NCBI GenBank assembly: GCA_019359505.1
Contig: JAHHHD010000012.1
Location: 1-64,000 of the forward strand
Length of the DNA stretch: 64,000 bases
Source of the DNA: Drouetiella hepatica Uher 2000/2452
GTDB taxonomy: Bacteria > Cyanobacteriota > Cyanobacteriia > Elainellales > Elainellaceae
Reading direction: 5' to 3'
The translations under genes and the position numbers were made by a program. The first letter of the stretch is position 1. Each line of letters starts with the position of its first letter. A model generated the notes under the pieces. The model did no database searches and was not told the origin of the DNA. It saw nothing but the letters and a program-made list of their open reading frames with translations. Shown one piece after another: positions 8,459-16,560 of this stretch.

Positions 8459-9811
8459 ATGAGGAATTCATTTGCGGCTTCTGTCAGAAGCTATTTTCGT
8501 AGCTCAAATCGCTGGTTTTTGAGAACACCTGAGCGTGCTCTAGACCAGGCCTACGATGCAGCTATTCTGATTAAGAGTTTAGAGGATGCGCATTTTGGCG
8601 GCAACAGAGTTGCTTTTGACTCAGGAAATTATAGCCGTAGTGCCCAAAGCTATTTTGAGTCAGAGCTAAAAAAGAACTTAGATATTATCAAAATTCGCCT
8701 AGCTGAATTTAAAGCGAGTAGCTCCATTCTTCGCCTCTCCAGCCAAGCAACAACTGAGGTGCAGCTAGAAGATAACTCTAGCGATTTTCAAGGTCTTAAT
8801 GTCGTCGATCGACCTAACTTAATTCTAAAGAAATTGCGGTTTATTGATGAGATTTTGGCACGCTACGAGAACCGATCGACTAATCCTCTCTCGCCTGTTG
8901 TCGTCAGACAACCCAAAGCGATCGCGGTTAATTCTGCCGATCGATCGAGTTTAATGGCGGATTCTAATTCGGCACGCAATCTGAATATCGAATCAGACAA
9001 AAAGCTGCTCGCAGATAAGACGGGTGTGCTGCCCCGCTCAATCCTAGACACGGTCGATCGCATCCGGCGAGATCTTGATCCCGAAGCTGAGGAGCAGGTG
9101 GTTCAAACCTTTCGTCAATCGAAGGTTAAAACGGGTATTGCTATCCGTTTTTTGCTATTGCTAATTATCGTGCCTTTGCTGACTCAACAAGTTTCTAAGA
9201 ATTTTTTGGTTGGACCTATTGTCGATCGCTATAGAGCGGAGCATGAAGCCGCGGATGTTTTTATCAACTACGAACTAGAGGAAGAGGCATTAGATGAATT
9301 ACAGCAGTTTGAACAGCGTTTGCGCTTTGAAATACTGATTGGCAAAGTTCAGCCTAAAGAAGAATCAGAAATTTTGGAGAGGGTGAAAGAGAAGGCGGAA
9401 GAAATTGAAACCGCCTACCGCAGTATTGGCTCAGATGCGATTAAAAATATCTTCTCGGATATGCTGGCGCTAGCGGCTTTTGCGATCGTCATAGCCACCA
9501 GCAAGCGCGAAATTGCGGTTCTCAAGGGCTTCATGGATGAGGTCGTCTACGGACTCAGCGACAGCGCCAAAGCTTTTATCATCATTTTATTCACCGATAT
9601 GTTTGTGGGGTTTCACTCACCCCATGGCTGGGAGGTGCTGCTAGAAGGAGCCTCTAAACATTTAGGCTTAGCTGCAAGCCACGACTTTAATTTTTTGTTT
9701 ATTGCTACCTTTCCCGTCATTTTAGACACCATCTTTAAATACTGGATTTTTAGGTATCTCAATCGGGTGTCTCCCTCTGCCGTTGCAACCTACAAGAACA
9801 TGAACGAGTAG
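8459..9811 (+). CDS. pxcA: Proton extrusion protein PcxA (CemA-like)
   Basis: A 450-residue homologue of PxcA/CotA, the cyanobacterial relative of chloroplast CemA, needed for light-driven proton extrusion and indirectly for CO2 and nitrate uptake. Family features are seen directly. ERALDQAYDAAILIK lies near residue 25. A hydrophobic helix lies at about 226-245 (IAIRFLLLLIIVPLL). The conserved C-terminal membrane part GFHSPHGWEVLLEG is followed by FIATFPVILDTIFKYWIF and ends at RVSPSAVATYKNMNE. The long hydrophilic N-terminal region (1-220) is typical of cyanobacterial PxcA rather than CemA. The ATG lacks a strong Shine-Dalgarno. A permease gene begins nine bases after the stop, so the two may form one transcript. 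Confidence 0.95.
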   Translation: MRNSFAASVRSYFRSSNRWFLRTPERALDQAYDAAILIKSLEDAHFGGNRVAFDSGNYSRSAQSYFESELKKNLDIIKIRLAEFKASSSILRLSSQATTEVQLEDNSSDFQGLNVVDRPNLILKKLRFIDEILARYENRSTNPLSPVVVRQPKAIAVNSADRSSLMADSNSARNLNIESDKKLLADKTGVLPRSILDTVDRIRRDLDPEAEEQVVQTFRQSKVKTGIAIRFLLLLIIVPLLTQQVSKNFLVGPIVDRYRAEHEAADVFINYELEEEALDELQQFEQRLRFEILIGKVQPKEESEILERVKEKAEEIETAYRSIGSDAIKNIFSDMLALAAFAIVIATSKREIAVLKGFMDEVVYGLSDSAKAFIIILFTDMFVGFHSPHGWEVLLEGASKHLGLAASHDFNFLFIATFPVILDTIFKYWIFRYLNRVSPSAVATYKNMNE

Positions 9812-9820
9812 ATCTTCATC

Positions 9821-11200
9821 ATGCCCCCAAAGCTCACGCCCGACTTGGTTTCTCTGCCGTTAGCCCATAGCGCTGCAAAATTTGGGGTTCGGGATTTGAC
9901 GCTGTTGGGGTTAGGTTCCATCTTGGGCACAGGCGTCTTCGTCGGAATTGGCATCGCGGCTCATGTTGCCGGGGCAGGAGCGATCGCCGCCGTCATCATG
10001 GCTGCCCTCATGGCGCTAGGCAACGAACTCAACGCTGCGCAGCTGTCAGTTCAGCGATCGGCAACCAGCGGTACCTATGAGTATAGTCAAAAATATTTGA
10101 GTCCTTGGCTCAGATTTACGGCTGGATGGGCGTTTCTGCTAGCGAAAGTTGCTTCGGCGGCAACTGCCGCGCTGGGCTTTGCCGGATATTTGCTGAACGT
10201 GTTGGGCCAACCTGATTCCCTATGGCTGATGCCGATCGCGCTGCTCCTGATCGCGCTACTCACTCTAATCTTGCTGCAAGGTCTGCACCACGCCAGTTTT
10301 TCAAGGCGCTTGATGGTATTCGTGACGCTGCTTTCGCTGCTGATTTTTCTGGGAGCGGGGTTGGGATCAGCAGGGGAGATCGTCCTACCCATCTATTGGG
10401 ATGCCAGTGGAGACTGGGATGTCAATGGAGATTGGGATATCAATAGAGATTGGGATACCAGTGGAGAGGGAGCGATCGCATCCATTCTCCAGGCAACGGC
10501 TCTCATGTTTGTGGCATATTTTGGCTTTGGACGCATGGCTTACCTGAGTCACGCTGTCCGCCAGCCTCGCCGCACGATTCCCCGATCCGTCTTGGTGCTT
10601 CTCAGTGGAGTCCTGCTGCTGTACTGGGGTGTGGCGATCGTTGTCCTTAAAGCCCTAAGCGCTGAAACCCTGGATGGCGCAGTCGAAACTTATGTCGCGC
10701 CGCTGGCGATCGCCGCCCGTCAGCTTGAGATGTCAGGCATTGCTCAGATCGTGGCAATCGGTGCCCTGACTGCGCTGCTGACCACGCTGCTCAACCTTAT
10801 GCTAGATTGCGCCCAAATGCTGCAATCTATGGCAGAACAGCATGATATTCCCCAGAGCTTTGCCCGCTTTAATGCAGCCGGAACCACGCCGACGCTGGCA
10901 GTTTTGGCGGTGAGTGGGGCGATCGTCGGTTTCATTGGGGTCGGTGATGTCCAAACAACCTGGTCATTTAGCGCCTTTGCGCTACTCATTTACTGCGCCA
11001 TTACTCAGCTAGCCGTTCTAAAACTATCGGCGCAAGAGCGGCTCTATCCCCGACTTTTCCCACAGCTAGTTTTTTGGGGCTGTCTATTTCTGGCATTTTG
11101 GGTCGATTGGCAAGTCTGGCTGGTGAGCTTGGGGCTGCTAGTCGTGGGTCTAATTTGGCGCGGCATTAACCAGTGGAGCGATCAGCAGTCTCAGGATTAA
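9821..11200 (+). CDS. APC-family amino acid permease
   Basis: A 459-residue transporter with about 12 predicted helices. The APC hallmark of helix 1 is seen as LGLGSILGTGVFVGIGIAA (residues 27-45), followed by ELNAAQLS and YEYSQKYLSPWLRFTAGWAF. It most likely imports amino acids or related amines by proton symport; the substrate is not readable. An unusual extracytoplasmic loop around residues 193-217 holds four tandem copies of a six-residue unit (DWDxxG-like), encoded by an 18-base repeat at 10397-10468. It follows pxcA by nine bases. The family call is confident; specificity is open. Confidence 0.88.
   Translation: MPPKLTPDLVSLPLAHSAAKFGVRDLTLLGLGSILGTGVFVGIGIAAHVAGAGAIAAVIMAALMALGNELNAAQLSVQRSATSGTYEYSQKYLSPWLRFTAGWAFLLAKVASAATAALGFAGYLLNVLGQPDSLWLMPIALLLIALLTLILLQGLHHASFSRRLMVFVTLLSLLIFLGAGLGSAGEIVLPIYWDASGDWDVNGDWDINRDWDTSGEGAIASILQATALMFVAYFGFGRMAYLSHAVRQPRRTIPRSVLVLLSGVLLLYWGVAIVVLKALSAETLDGAVETYVAPLAIAARQLEMSGIAQIVAIGALTALLTTLLNLMLDCAQMLQSMAEQHDIPQSFARFNAAGTTPTLAVLAVSGAIVGFIGVGDVQTTWSFSAFALLIYCAITQLAVLKLSAQERLYPRLFPQLVFWGCLFLAFWVDWQVWLVSLGLLVVGLIWRGINQWSDQQSQD
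10397..10468 (+). repeat. 18-bp tandem repeat inside a permease gene
   Basis: Four consecutive 18-base units start with TGGGAT at 10397, 10415, 10433 and 10451 and differ by a few substitutions each. Being in frame, they add an Asp/Trp-rich six-residue repeat to a loop between membrane helices. Confidence 0.9.
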
Positions 11201-11286
11201 CTGCTGCGAGAGTAAATGTGCTGATGGATTTGGGTGCGGATTAGCAGAAATCAGAGAGAATTGAGAGATCGGCAGAGGGTGGCGTT

Positions 11287-12129
11287 ATGGCAGGGGTGAG
11301 GTGGAAATGGGTCGGTGGACTGCTGATTAGCGCGATCGCCCTTTTGAGTTTGAGCGGCTGCGCGACGGTTATTAGCCAAATCAATCGCAACATCGGCAAT
11401 CCCCATTTGCTGTTGGGCAATCCTAGCGCGGCGATCGCCAGTCTCTCTACGCCCAGTAACTACCTCATTTCTAGACCTCAATACGCTCTGTCCTACAACC
11501 GCGATAAGGGCATTCCCAACTGGGTGAGCTGGCAGCTCAACGAAACCTGGCTAGGATCGCTGCCGCGTCCACAGTTTGAACCAGACACCTCTCTGCCTAA
11601 AGGCTGGTATCAGGTTAGCCCCGACGACTACACGGGCAGTGGCTTCGATCGCGGTCATGTGCTTCCGGCAGCCGATCGCAATCGTGACCCCCAGGACAGC
11701 CAATCCACCTTTTTGATGACCAACATTCTGCCGCAAGCCGCCGACAGCAATCGAGGGCCTTGGGAACAGCTAGAAAGCTACTGCCGAGCTTTAGTCAGAA
11801 CAGGCAAAGAGCTTTACATCGTTGCGGGGTCGGCAGGAACAGGCGGAGTCGGGGAAAAAGGCAAGCGATCGATCATCGGGCGCGGCAAGGTTGCCGTTCC
11901 GGCAAGCACCTGGAAAGTGATTGTGGTACTCGATCGCTCTGGGTTAGGGCTAGCGGACATCACGACTTTGACACGCACCATTGCCGTCAATATGCCCAAT
12001 CAGCAGGGCATCAAAGATCGCAAATGGCAGGACTTTAAAACCTCGATCGACGAAATTGAAAAGCTGACGGGGTATAACTTGCTTTCCAATGTTGCTCCAG
12101 CCGTGCAAACTGCGATCGAAGCCCTATGA
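11287..12129 (+). CDS. DNA/RNA non-specific endonuclease, lipoprotein (NucA-like)
   Basis: A 280-residue nuclease of the beta-beta-alpha metal (NUC/endonuclease G) family. The catalytic DRGH is at residues 121-124 (FDRGHVLPAADRN), followed by the metal-ligand region FLMTNILPQ. The N-terminus is a lipoprotein signal: hydrophobic VGGLLISAIALL and lipobox LSGC, so the enzyme is probably tethered outside the inner membrane. Its closest characterised relative is Anabaena NucA, a secreted sugar-non-specific nuclease. No NuiA-type inhibitor gene is next to it, which fits an exported enzyme. The stop codon overlaps the next start by four bases (ATGA), implying translational coupling to the helicase. 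Confidence 0.9.
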   Translation: MAGVRWKWVGGLLISAIALLSLSGCATVISQINRNIGNPHLLLGNPSAAIASLSTPSNYLISRPQYALSYNRDKGIPNWVSWQLNETWLGSLPRPQFEPDTSLPKGWYQVSPDDYTGSGFDRGHVLPAADRNRDPQDSQSTFLMTNILPQAADSNRGPWEQLESYCRALVRTGKELYIVAGSAGTGGVGEKGKRSIIGRGKVAVPASTWKVIVVLDRSGLGLADITTLTRTIAVNMPNQQGIKDRKWQDFKTSIDEIEKLTGYNLLSNVAPAVQTAIEAL

Positions 12130-13664
12130 GCCGTACGCCGACGCTGAAATTCGATCGCGGCACTCTGCTGCTGCACCCGCCGCCACGCGGTAAAGCCTGG
12201 GTGGATTTTGCGACATGGGACGATCGCGTTGAGCGGTTTCGGGTGCCTGCTCTTCAGTATCGGGCGCTGGTGGAAACCCTCCAGGCAGAAGGGACAGCCT
12301 TTACCGACGAAGCCAAAGCTTTTGTCCCCATTCAGCTCAATGCCCAGATGGAGCGATCGCCCTATCCCCATCAGCAGGAGGCTTTGACGGCTTGGATAGC
12401 AGCCGGACGACGCGGCGTTGTGGTCTTGCCTACTGCCGCAGGTAAAACCTATCTGGCACAAATGGCGATGCAGGCAACGCCCCGCAGCACGCTGATCACG
12501 GTGCCGACTCTCGACTTGATGCACCAGTGGTATGCCAATCTGCTGGCGACCTTTCCCGATGCCGAAATTGGGCTATTGGGGGGTGGCTCCCGCGATCGCA
12601 CCGCCATTCTAGTTGCCACTTACGATAGCGCCGCCATTCATGCCGAGTCTTTGGGCAACCGCTATGCTCTGCTGATCTGCGATGAGTGCCACCATCTGCC
12701 CAGCGACTTTAATCGGGTAATTGCCGAATATGCGATCGCTCCCTATCGGCTAGGTTTAACCGCCACACCCGATCGATCGGACGGCAGGCACGTTGATCTG
12801 GATACCTTGCTGGGGGCGATCGTCTATCACCGCACAGCAGAAGACTTGGCGGGTCATGCCCTTGCCCGCCACGAAATTGTTCAGCTCAAGGTGGAGCTAT
12901 CGCCGCCAGAGCGCCAGCGCTACGATCAGCTGATTGCCATCCGTAATGACTTCTTGCAGCGATCGAATATTTGGCTGGGCAGCATGCAGGGCTGGCAGCG
13001 GTTTGTCCAGGCAAGCGCCCAATCTCAAGCCGGACGACGCGCTATGTTGGCTCACCGTGAAGCCAGAGCGATCGCCTTGGGCACCGAAGGCAAGCTGCGG
13101 ATTTTAGCTGAGCTGCTAACAAAGCATCATCCTGAGCAAATCCTGATTTTTACCAATGACAACGCCACCGTTTACCGTATTTCTCAAGAATTTTTGATTC
13201 CGGCTCTCACTCATCAGACCCCCGTCAAAGAACGCCACGAGATTCTGCAAAATTTCCGGGAAGGAAAATATAAAACGCTGGCAGCGTCCCATGTGCTGAA
13301 TGAAGGCGTGGATGTGCCGGAAGCAAGCGTCGCCATTCTCCTGTCAGGTACGGGGTCGGCGCGCGAGTATATCCAGCGCTTAGGGCGGGTATTGCGCAAA
13401 GGAAAGGCAGAGAAATTTGCGCTGCTCTATGAAGTGGTTGCCGAAGAAACCACGGAAGAAGGGGTATCGCGCCGCCGTCGTCAGTCTCCTAAGTCTTCCG
13501 CCCAGCTAGAGCTAGTTGCGCCGCCTGCCTATCCTCAGCCCATCCGCGAAACCCGCCGCGCTGCCGAGGCATCTGCCCCCTATGGCATCGAATCTGGATC
13601 GGGTGAAATCGAGCCTGACGCGATCGCCCCTTCCTCAGAAGTGGAGTCAGACCTAGGAAAGTAA
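12126..13664 (+). CDS. XPB/Ssl2-like superfamily 2 DNA helicase
   Basis: A 512-residue DEAD/DEAH-type helicase. The N-terminal 85 residues resemble the damage-recognition-like region of XPB homologues. Motif I is LPTAAGKT near 102, motif II DECHH near 184, motif III LTATPDRSDG near 210, and the C-terminal RecA fold carries LIFTNDNA, DVPEASVAILLSGTGS and the motif VI arginines in QRLGRVLRKG. A low-complexity Pro/Glu-rich tail follows residue 455. Bacterial XPB-like proteins are 3'-5' helicases implicated in repair. It begins inside the stop codon of the nuclease gene. Cytoplasmic location is expected, unlike its neighbour. Confidence 0.9.
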   Translation: MSRTPTLKFDRGTLLLHPPPRGKAWVDFATWDDRVERFRVPALQYRALVETLQAEGTAFTDEAKAFVPIQLNAQMERSPYPHQQEALTAWIAAGRRGVVVLPTAAGKTYLAQMAMQATPRSTLITVPTLDLMHQWYANLLATFPDAEIGLLGGGSRDRTAILVATYDSAAIHAESLGNRYALLICDECHHLPSDFNRVIAEYAIAPYRLGLTATPDRSDGRHVDLDTLLGAIVYHRTAEDLAGHALARHEIVQLKVELSPPERQRYDQLIAIRNDFLQRSNIWLGSMQGWQRFVQASAQSQAGRRAMLAHREARAIALGTEGKLRILAELLTKHHPEQILIFTNDNATVYRISQEFLIPALTHQTPVKERHEILQNFREGKYKTLAASHVLNEGVDVPEASVAILLSGTGSAREYIQRLGRVLRKGKAEKFALLYEVVAEETTEEGVSRRRRQSPKSSAQLELVAPPAYPQPIRETRRAAEASAPYGIESGSGEIEPDAIAPSSEVESDLGK

Positions 13665-13818
13665 GTGTCCCTCTCAAAAAAAGTTGAAAAAGCTACATAA
13701 AAATCAAGTAACTTACTTAAAATCTTCCAGATACCGAGAATTAAGCAAGTATAATTGGTAACATAGGGTGATCGAGCTTTCTCATTAATTACCGATCAAA
13801 TTATTACCAATCAAATTT

Positions 13819-14010
13819 ATGGATCTCGAAGAGTTGGAGTCTCTCACCCGCGACACAGTAGAACAGGCGTTAAACCAGCTTCATGCCGCCAGTTTGCTAG
13901 CAGCTCAACTGGAAAGACAGATTGCCGAAACGGGACGATCGGTACAAGCCTTGAGCCAAACTCTAGAAACTTTTTTGACAGAACAGCGCCAATCGGGTGA
14001 TTCTAGTTGA
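13819..14010 (+). CDS. Small conserved coiled-coil protein
   Basis: A 63-residue acidic, helical protein (MDLEELESLTRDTVEQALNQ at the N-terminus) with a heptad-like Leu/Ala/Gln pattern to about residue 55 and a hydrophilic tail. It has no membrane segment, cysteine or known motif. The upstream 150 bases are AT-rich with a TATAAT-like stretch near 13751, so it is probably transcribed by itself. It lies tail to tail with the response regulator gene, which ends 42 bases away. Similar short proteins exist in other cyanobacteria to my recollection; function unknown. Confidence 0.6.
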   Translation: MDLEELESLTRDTVEQALNQLHAASLLAAQLERQIAETGRSVQALSQTLETFLTEQRQSGDSS

Positions 14011-14051
14011 AGTCTTTCTGGATTTTACGCAGCCAATTTCTAGATGGGCTT

Positions 14052-14459
14052 TCAAACCAGCGGGTTCTCTAGCGTCTCATGAATAGTCTGTCTCAAGTGG
14101 GCTAAATTGACTGGCTTGACCAAATATTGAACTGCGCCCAAATCCAGCGCGCGTTGCCGATCGACCTGAAACGCGAAAGCCGAAACCACGATGACTGGAA
14201 TCGATCGCCATTCTGAATTCTGCTGAATCTGCTGAAGCAGCGTGTAGCCATCGATATCCGGCAGCTTTAGGTCTAACAAAATGAGATGGGGTTGGAATTG
14301 GGTCATAGATGCCGCAAAGGAATTTCCTTGCTCTAAGCTCATCACATCCCATCCATAGTGTTCTAAGTAGTCGCTCATCAGCTGGCGGCTAGTGGGATTA
14401 TCTTCAATCAACAAAATACGCACAGGCGATCTCGCACCAGATGCCGGAGTGGGAATCAT
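14052..14459 (-). CDS. CheY-like single-domain response regulator
   Basis: A 135-residue receiver domain without an output domain. It shows the acidic pair EDN (residues 19-21), the phospho-acceptor Asp63 in LLDLKLPDIDG, the Ser of VIVVSAFAF near 93, and the Lys-Pro pair in YLVKPVN near 114. Such stand-alone regulators pass phosphate within multi-step relays or bind motor or kinase partners. No histidine kinase lies in the window, so its partner is elsewhere. It is divergent from cobW across a 400-base region containing a MITE copy. Confidence 0.92.
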   Translation of the reverse strand: MIPTPASGARSPVRILLIEDNPTSRQLMSDYLEHYGWDVMSLEQGNSFAASMTQFQPHLILLDLKLPDIDGYTLLQQIQQNSEWRSIPVIVVSAFAFQVDRQRALDLGAVQYLVKPVNLAHLRQTIHETLENPLV

Positions 14460-14697
14460 CGTCTATACCATCTCTATGACTTAGGTTAGATATCCCTTGA
14501 AAGACCCACAAACCACTATGAAGAGCCATATGGAATTGTCGAAAATCTCATGAACGCAGGGTTGGTAGAACGCTCATTTTTCTCAAGAAACCCGTTTTTT
14601 GACTGACGAGTATTGTAGCGCGAGAGTTTAAGAAAAGACCTGCTCGGATCACATAATAGAACGAGCGCGAGAATATCAAAGGTTTCTATCGTTAAGA

Positions 14698-14792
14698 TAT
14701 AGCAACCGCCAAGGCAGTTAGGACGGAGACATTTTCGGTGAGGCGCTTCGCGCCCTACCAAAATTTTTTAGAGCAAACTGGCAACAGCTATA
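14698..14792 (+). mobile_element. MITE-like palindromic element, copy A
   Basis: A 95-base element. Its left end is ATAGCAACCGCCAAGGCAGT and its right end GCAAACTGGCAACAGCTAT. The two ends are imperfect inverted repeats of one another. A central hairpin has the core GGCGCTTCGCGCC-like (loop TTC on the plus strand) with imperfect arms in this copy. The same element occurs at 19575-19669, 49950-50043 and 55132-55225. It encodes no protein. Confidence 0.8.
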
Positions 14793-14824
14793 CGACTTGG
14801 GTCAGGCTATACTACTTGGGTCAG
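14787..14824 (+). promoter_or_regulatory. 19-bp tandem direct repeat upstream of cobW
   Basis: Two adjacent 19-base units (14787-14805 and 14806-14824) read GCTATACGACTTGGGTCAG and GCTATACTACTTGGGTCAG, with one difference. They end 35 bases before the cobW start. They could be a duplicated operator or a duplication produced at the edge of MITE copy A, whose right end overlaps the first unit. Confidence 0.6.
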
Positions 14825-14859
14825 AATGAGAGCCTGCTGTTTTATCTACGTTTCACTTC

Positions 14860-15936
14860 ATGCATAAGATTCCTGTTACGGTAATCACCGGGTTTTTAGG
14901 GGCGGGCAAAACAACTCTGGTGCGCCATCTACTCCAGAATCCTCAAGGACGAAGAATCGCAGTTTTGGTGAATGAATTTGGTGAGGTCGGCATTGATGGC
15001 GACCTTCTGCGATCGTGCCAGGTTTGCCCAGATGAAGACGGGAGCGATCGCTCCTCAAGCTCAAGCCCCGATCTCAACCCCGATCTCAACATTGTCGAAC
15101 TCACGAACGGCTGTCTTTGCTGCACCGTTCAGGAGGAGTTCCTGCCCGTCATGCAGGAGTTGCTAAAGCGGCGCGACCAGATTGACTGCATTTTGATCGA
15201 AACTTCAGGGCTGGCGCTACCCAAGCCGCTGGTGCAAGCCTTTCGCTGGCCTGAGATTCGTACCAGCGCCACAGTCGATGGGGTGATTACAGTCGTGGAC
15301 TGCGAGGCTCTGGCGCGGGGAGAGCTGGTCGGCGATCTGGATGCCCTGCAAACCCAACGCCAAGCCGACCCCAATTTAGAACATGAAACGCCGATCGAGG
15401 AGCTGTTTGAAGACCAGCTAGCCTGTGCCGATTTGGTATTGCTGACGAAGGGCGATCGCCTCGATCTAGCTGCCCAAGACAAAGTGCAGTCTTGGCTGCG
15501 GCAAGAGCTGCGTCCCGGCATCAAAATCCTGCCCTGCCATCAAGGCGAGGTAAATCCAGATGTGCTGTTGGGCTTTAATGCTGCGGTGGAGGAAAATCTA
15601 GAGAGCCGTCCTAGCCACCATGACACTGAGGAAGAGCATGAGCATGATGACGACATCAACTCAGTACAATTCGTGGTGGATGCCGCCTTTGAGCCGACGA
15701 GTTTGGTAAAACGGCTGCAACTGCTCGTGCAGCAGCAGGAAATCTACCGGATCAAGGGATTCGTCTCAGTGCCCCATAAGCCGATGCGATTAGTGTTGCA
15801 GGGCGTAGGCGATCGCTTTGACTATTTTTACGATCGTCCCTGGCAGCCAGACGAAGTTCGTCAGACCCGACTGGTGCTGATCGGACAGGGGCTGGATCAA
15901 ACTCAGATCACTACCGAGCTGCTGGCTGTGAGCTAG
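14860..15936 (+). CDS. cobW: CobW family metallochaperone GTPase
   Basis: A 358-residue G3E P-loop GTPase. Walker A is GFLGAGKTT (residues 11-19), followed by VLVNEFGEVGIDG, the metal-binding CLCC at 85-88 (NGCLCCTV), ILIETSGLALP, and TKGD as the guanine-specificity motif near 204. The segment GDLDALQTQRQADPN is characteristic of true CobW, associated with cobaltochelatase and B12 synthesis, rather than the zinc ZNG1/YjiA branches. A His/Glu/Asp-rich linker (about 249-263) may bind metal. A Ser/Asp-rich insert (about 66-76) is unusual. No cobalamin riboswitch was recognised upstream; a duplicated 19-base sequence lies there instead. A divergent ferrochelatase with a His-rich tail is two genes away. 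Confidence 0.9.
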   Translation: MHKIPVTVITGFLGAGKTTLVRHLLQNPQGRRIAVLVNEFGEVGIDGDLLRSCQVCPDEDGSDRSSSSSPDLNPDLNIVELTNGCLCCTVQEEFLPVMQELLKRRDQIDCILIETSGLALPKPLVQAFRWPEIRTSATVDGVITVVDCEALARGELVGDLDALQTQRQADPNLEHETPIEELFEDQLACADLVLLTKGDRLDLAAQDKVQSWLRQELRPGIKILPCHQGEVNPDVLLGFNAAVEENLESRPSHHDTEEEHEHDDDINSVQFVVDAAFEPTSLVKRLQLLVQQQEIYRIKGFVSVPHKPMRLVLQGVGDRFDYFYDRPWQPDEVRQTRLVLIGQGLDQTQITTELLAVS

Positions 15937-16090
15937 TCCTGTGAGCGAATCGAAGAACTCAGCAAGCCGTGATTGGCGTAGGCGGTAAGCTATTCTGGGG
16001 CGTGCGTTCTGTCCGTTACACCTAAAGACAGGCAATGAAGAAGTTGTTGAGTTGCTAGATAATGCCTTATGATAGTGGAGCGCAATCTAA

Positions 16091-16172
16091 GGGCGGATGG
16101 CGGAATTGGTAGACGCACCACACTCAAAATGTGGCGCCGAGAGGCGTAAGAGTTCGAGTCTCTTCCCGCCCA
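16091..16172 (+). tRNA. tRNA-Leu (CAA)
   Basis: An 82-nucleotide class II tRNA. The D-arm is GCG-GAATTGGTAGA-CGC and the anticodon stem-loop is CCACA-CTCAAAA-TGTGG with anticodon CAA. A long variable arm (CGCCGAGAGGCG) and T-arm AAGAG-TTCGAGT-CTCTT follow. The acceptor GGGCGGA pairs with CCCGCCC except for an A7-C66 mismatch. No CCA is encoded. A Rho-independent hairpin follows at 16191-16220. Confidence 0.96.
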
Positions 16173-16190
16173 TAGCTGATAATTTGACTG

Positions 16191-16220
16191 AATAGCTTAG
16201 GCGGTAAAGCCTGAGCTATT
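16191..16220 (+). terminator. Terminator of tRNA-Leu
   Basis: Twelve-base arms AATAGCTTAGGC and GCCTGAGCTATT (one G-T wobble) enclose a six-base loop and are followed by TTCTGTTCTT. It sits 18 bases after the tRNA. Confidence 0.7.
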
Positions 16221-16325
16221 TCTGTTCTTAAGTGAAAAATTCTGCTTCACCCGGTTTGGGGATGGCAGAGGGCGATCGCCAAAGTTATGATTGTCGTACA
16301 GCATAAATATGAGGTCAATAGTTTT

Positions 16326-16538
16326 ATGGCTCAGCGGCTCAAGCGGTGGGAATCCCCTCGCAACGAGGGCAGAAATGATAAGGGTCGAGGCGGCAGCGCC
16401 AGACAGCGGCAGAAGCAAAAGCAGATGAGAATGCTGAAACAGAAGCTAAAGCAGCAGAACGATCTCGGAGGCAATAGAAATGCCGAAGGCGGCAAGAAAA
16501 AAGAGGAGAGAACCCTGGTTCTCTCCTCTTTTTTATAG
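16326..16538 (+). CDS. Possible Lys/Gln-rich small protein
   Basis: A 70-residue frame starting MAQRLKRWESPRNEG, very basic, with RQRQKQKQMRMLKQKLKQQ resembling a coiled or nucleic-acid-binding stretch. The last residues (EERTLVLSSFL) are read from the bidirectional terminator hairpin at 16497-16534, which argues against the 3' end being functional as coding sequence. It lies alone between the tRNA and the ferrochelatase-like gene. It may be a real small protein or chance. Confidence 0.3.
   Translation: MAQRLKRWESPRNEGRNDKGRGGSARQRQKQKQMRMLKQKLKQQNDLGGNRNAEGGKKKEERTLVLSSFL
16497..16534. terminator. Bidirectional Rho-independent terminator
   Basis: Perfect 18-base arms AAAAAAGAGGAGAGAACC and GGTTCTCTCCTCTTTTTT meet across two bases, giving A- and T-tracts on both sides. 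It lies 26 bases beyond the stop of the ferrochelatase-like gene on the minus strand and would also stop plus-strand transcripts. Confidence 0.9.
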
Positions 16539-16560
16539 GTTCTTGTGAATAGCGCGATCG

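Noticed and set aside
14460-14859. Cobalamin riboswitch upstream of cobW
   Set aside because: No B12-box-like sequence or conserved core was recognised; the region holds a MITE copy and a tandem repeat instead. A covariance search would settle it.
16091-16172. tRNA pseudogene because of the A7-C66 mismatch
   Set aside because: All other stems, the long variable arm and invariant loop bases are intact, and a terminator follows, so a functional tRNA is more likely.
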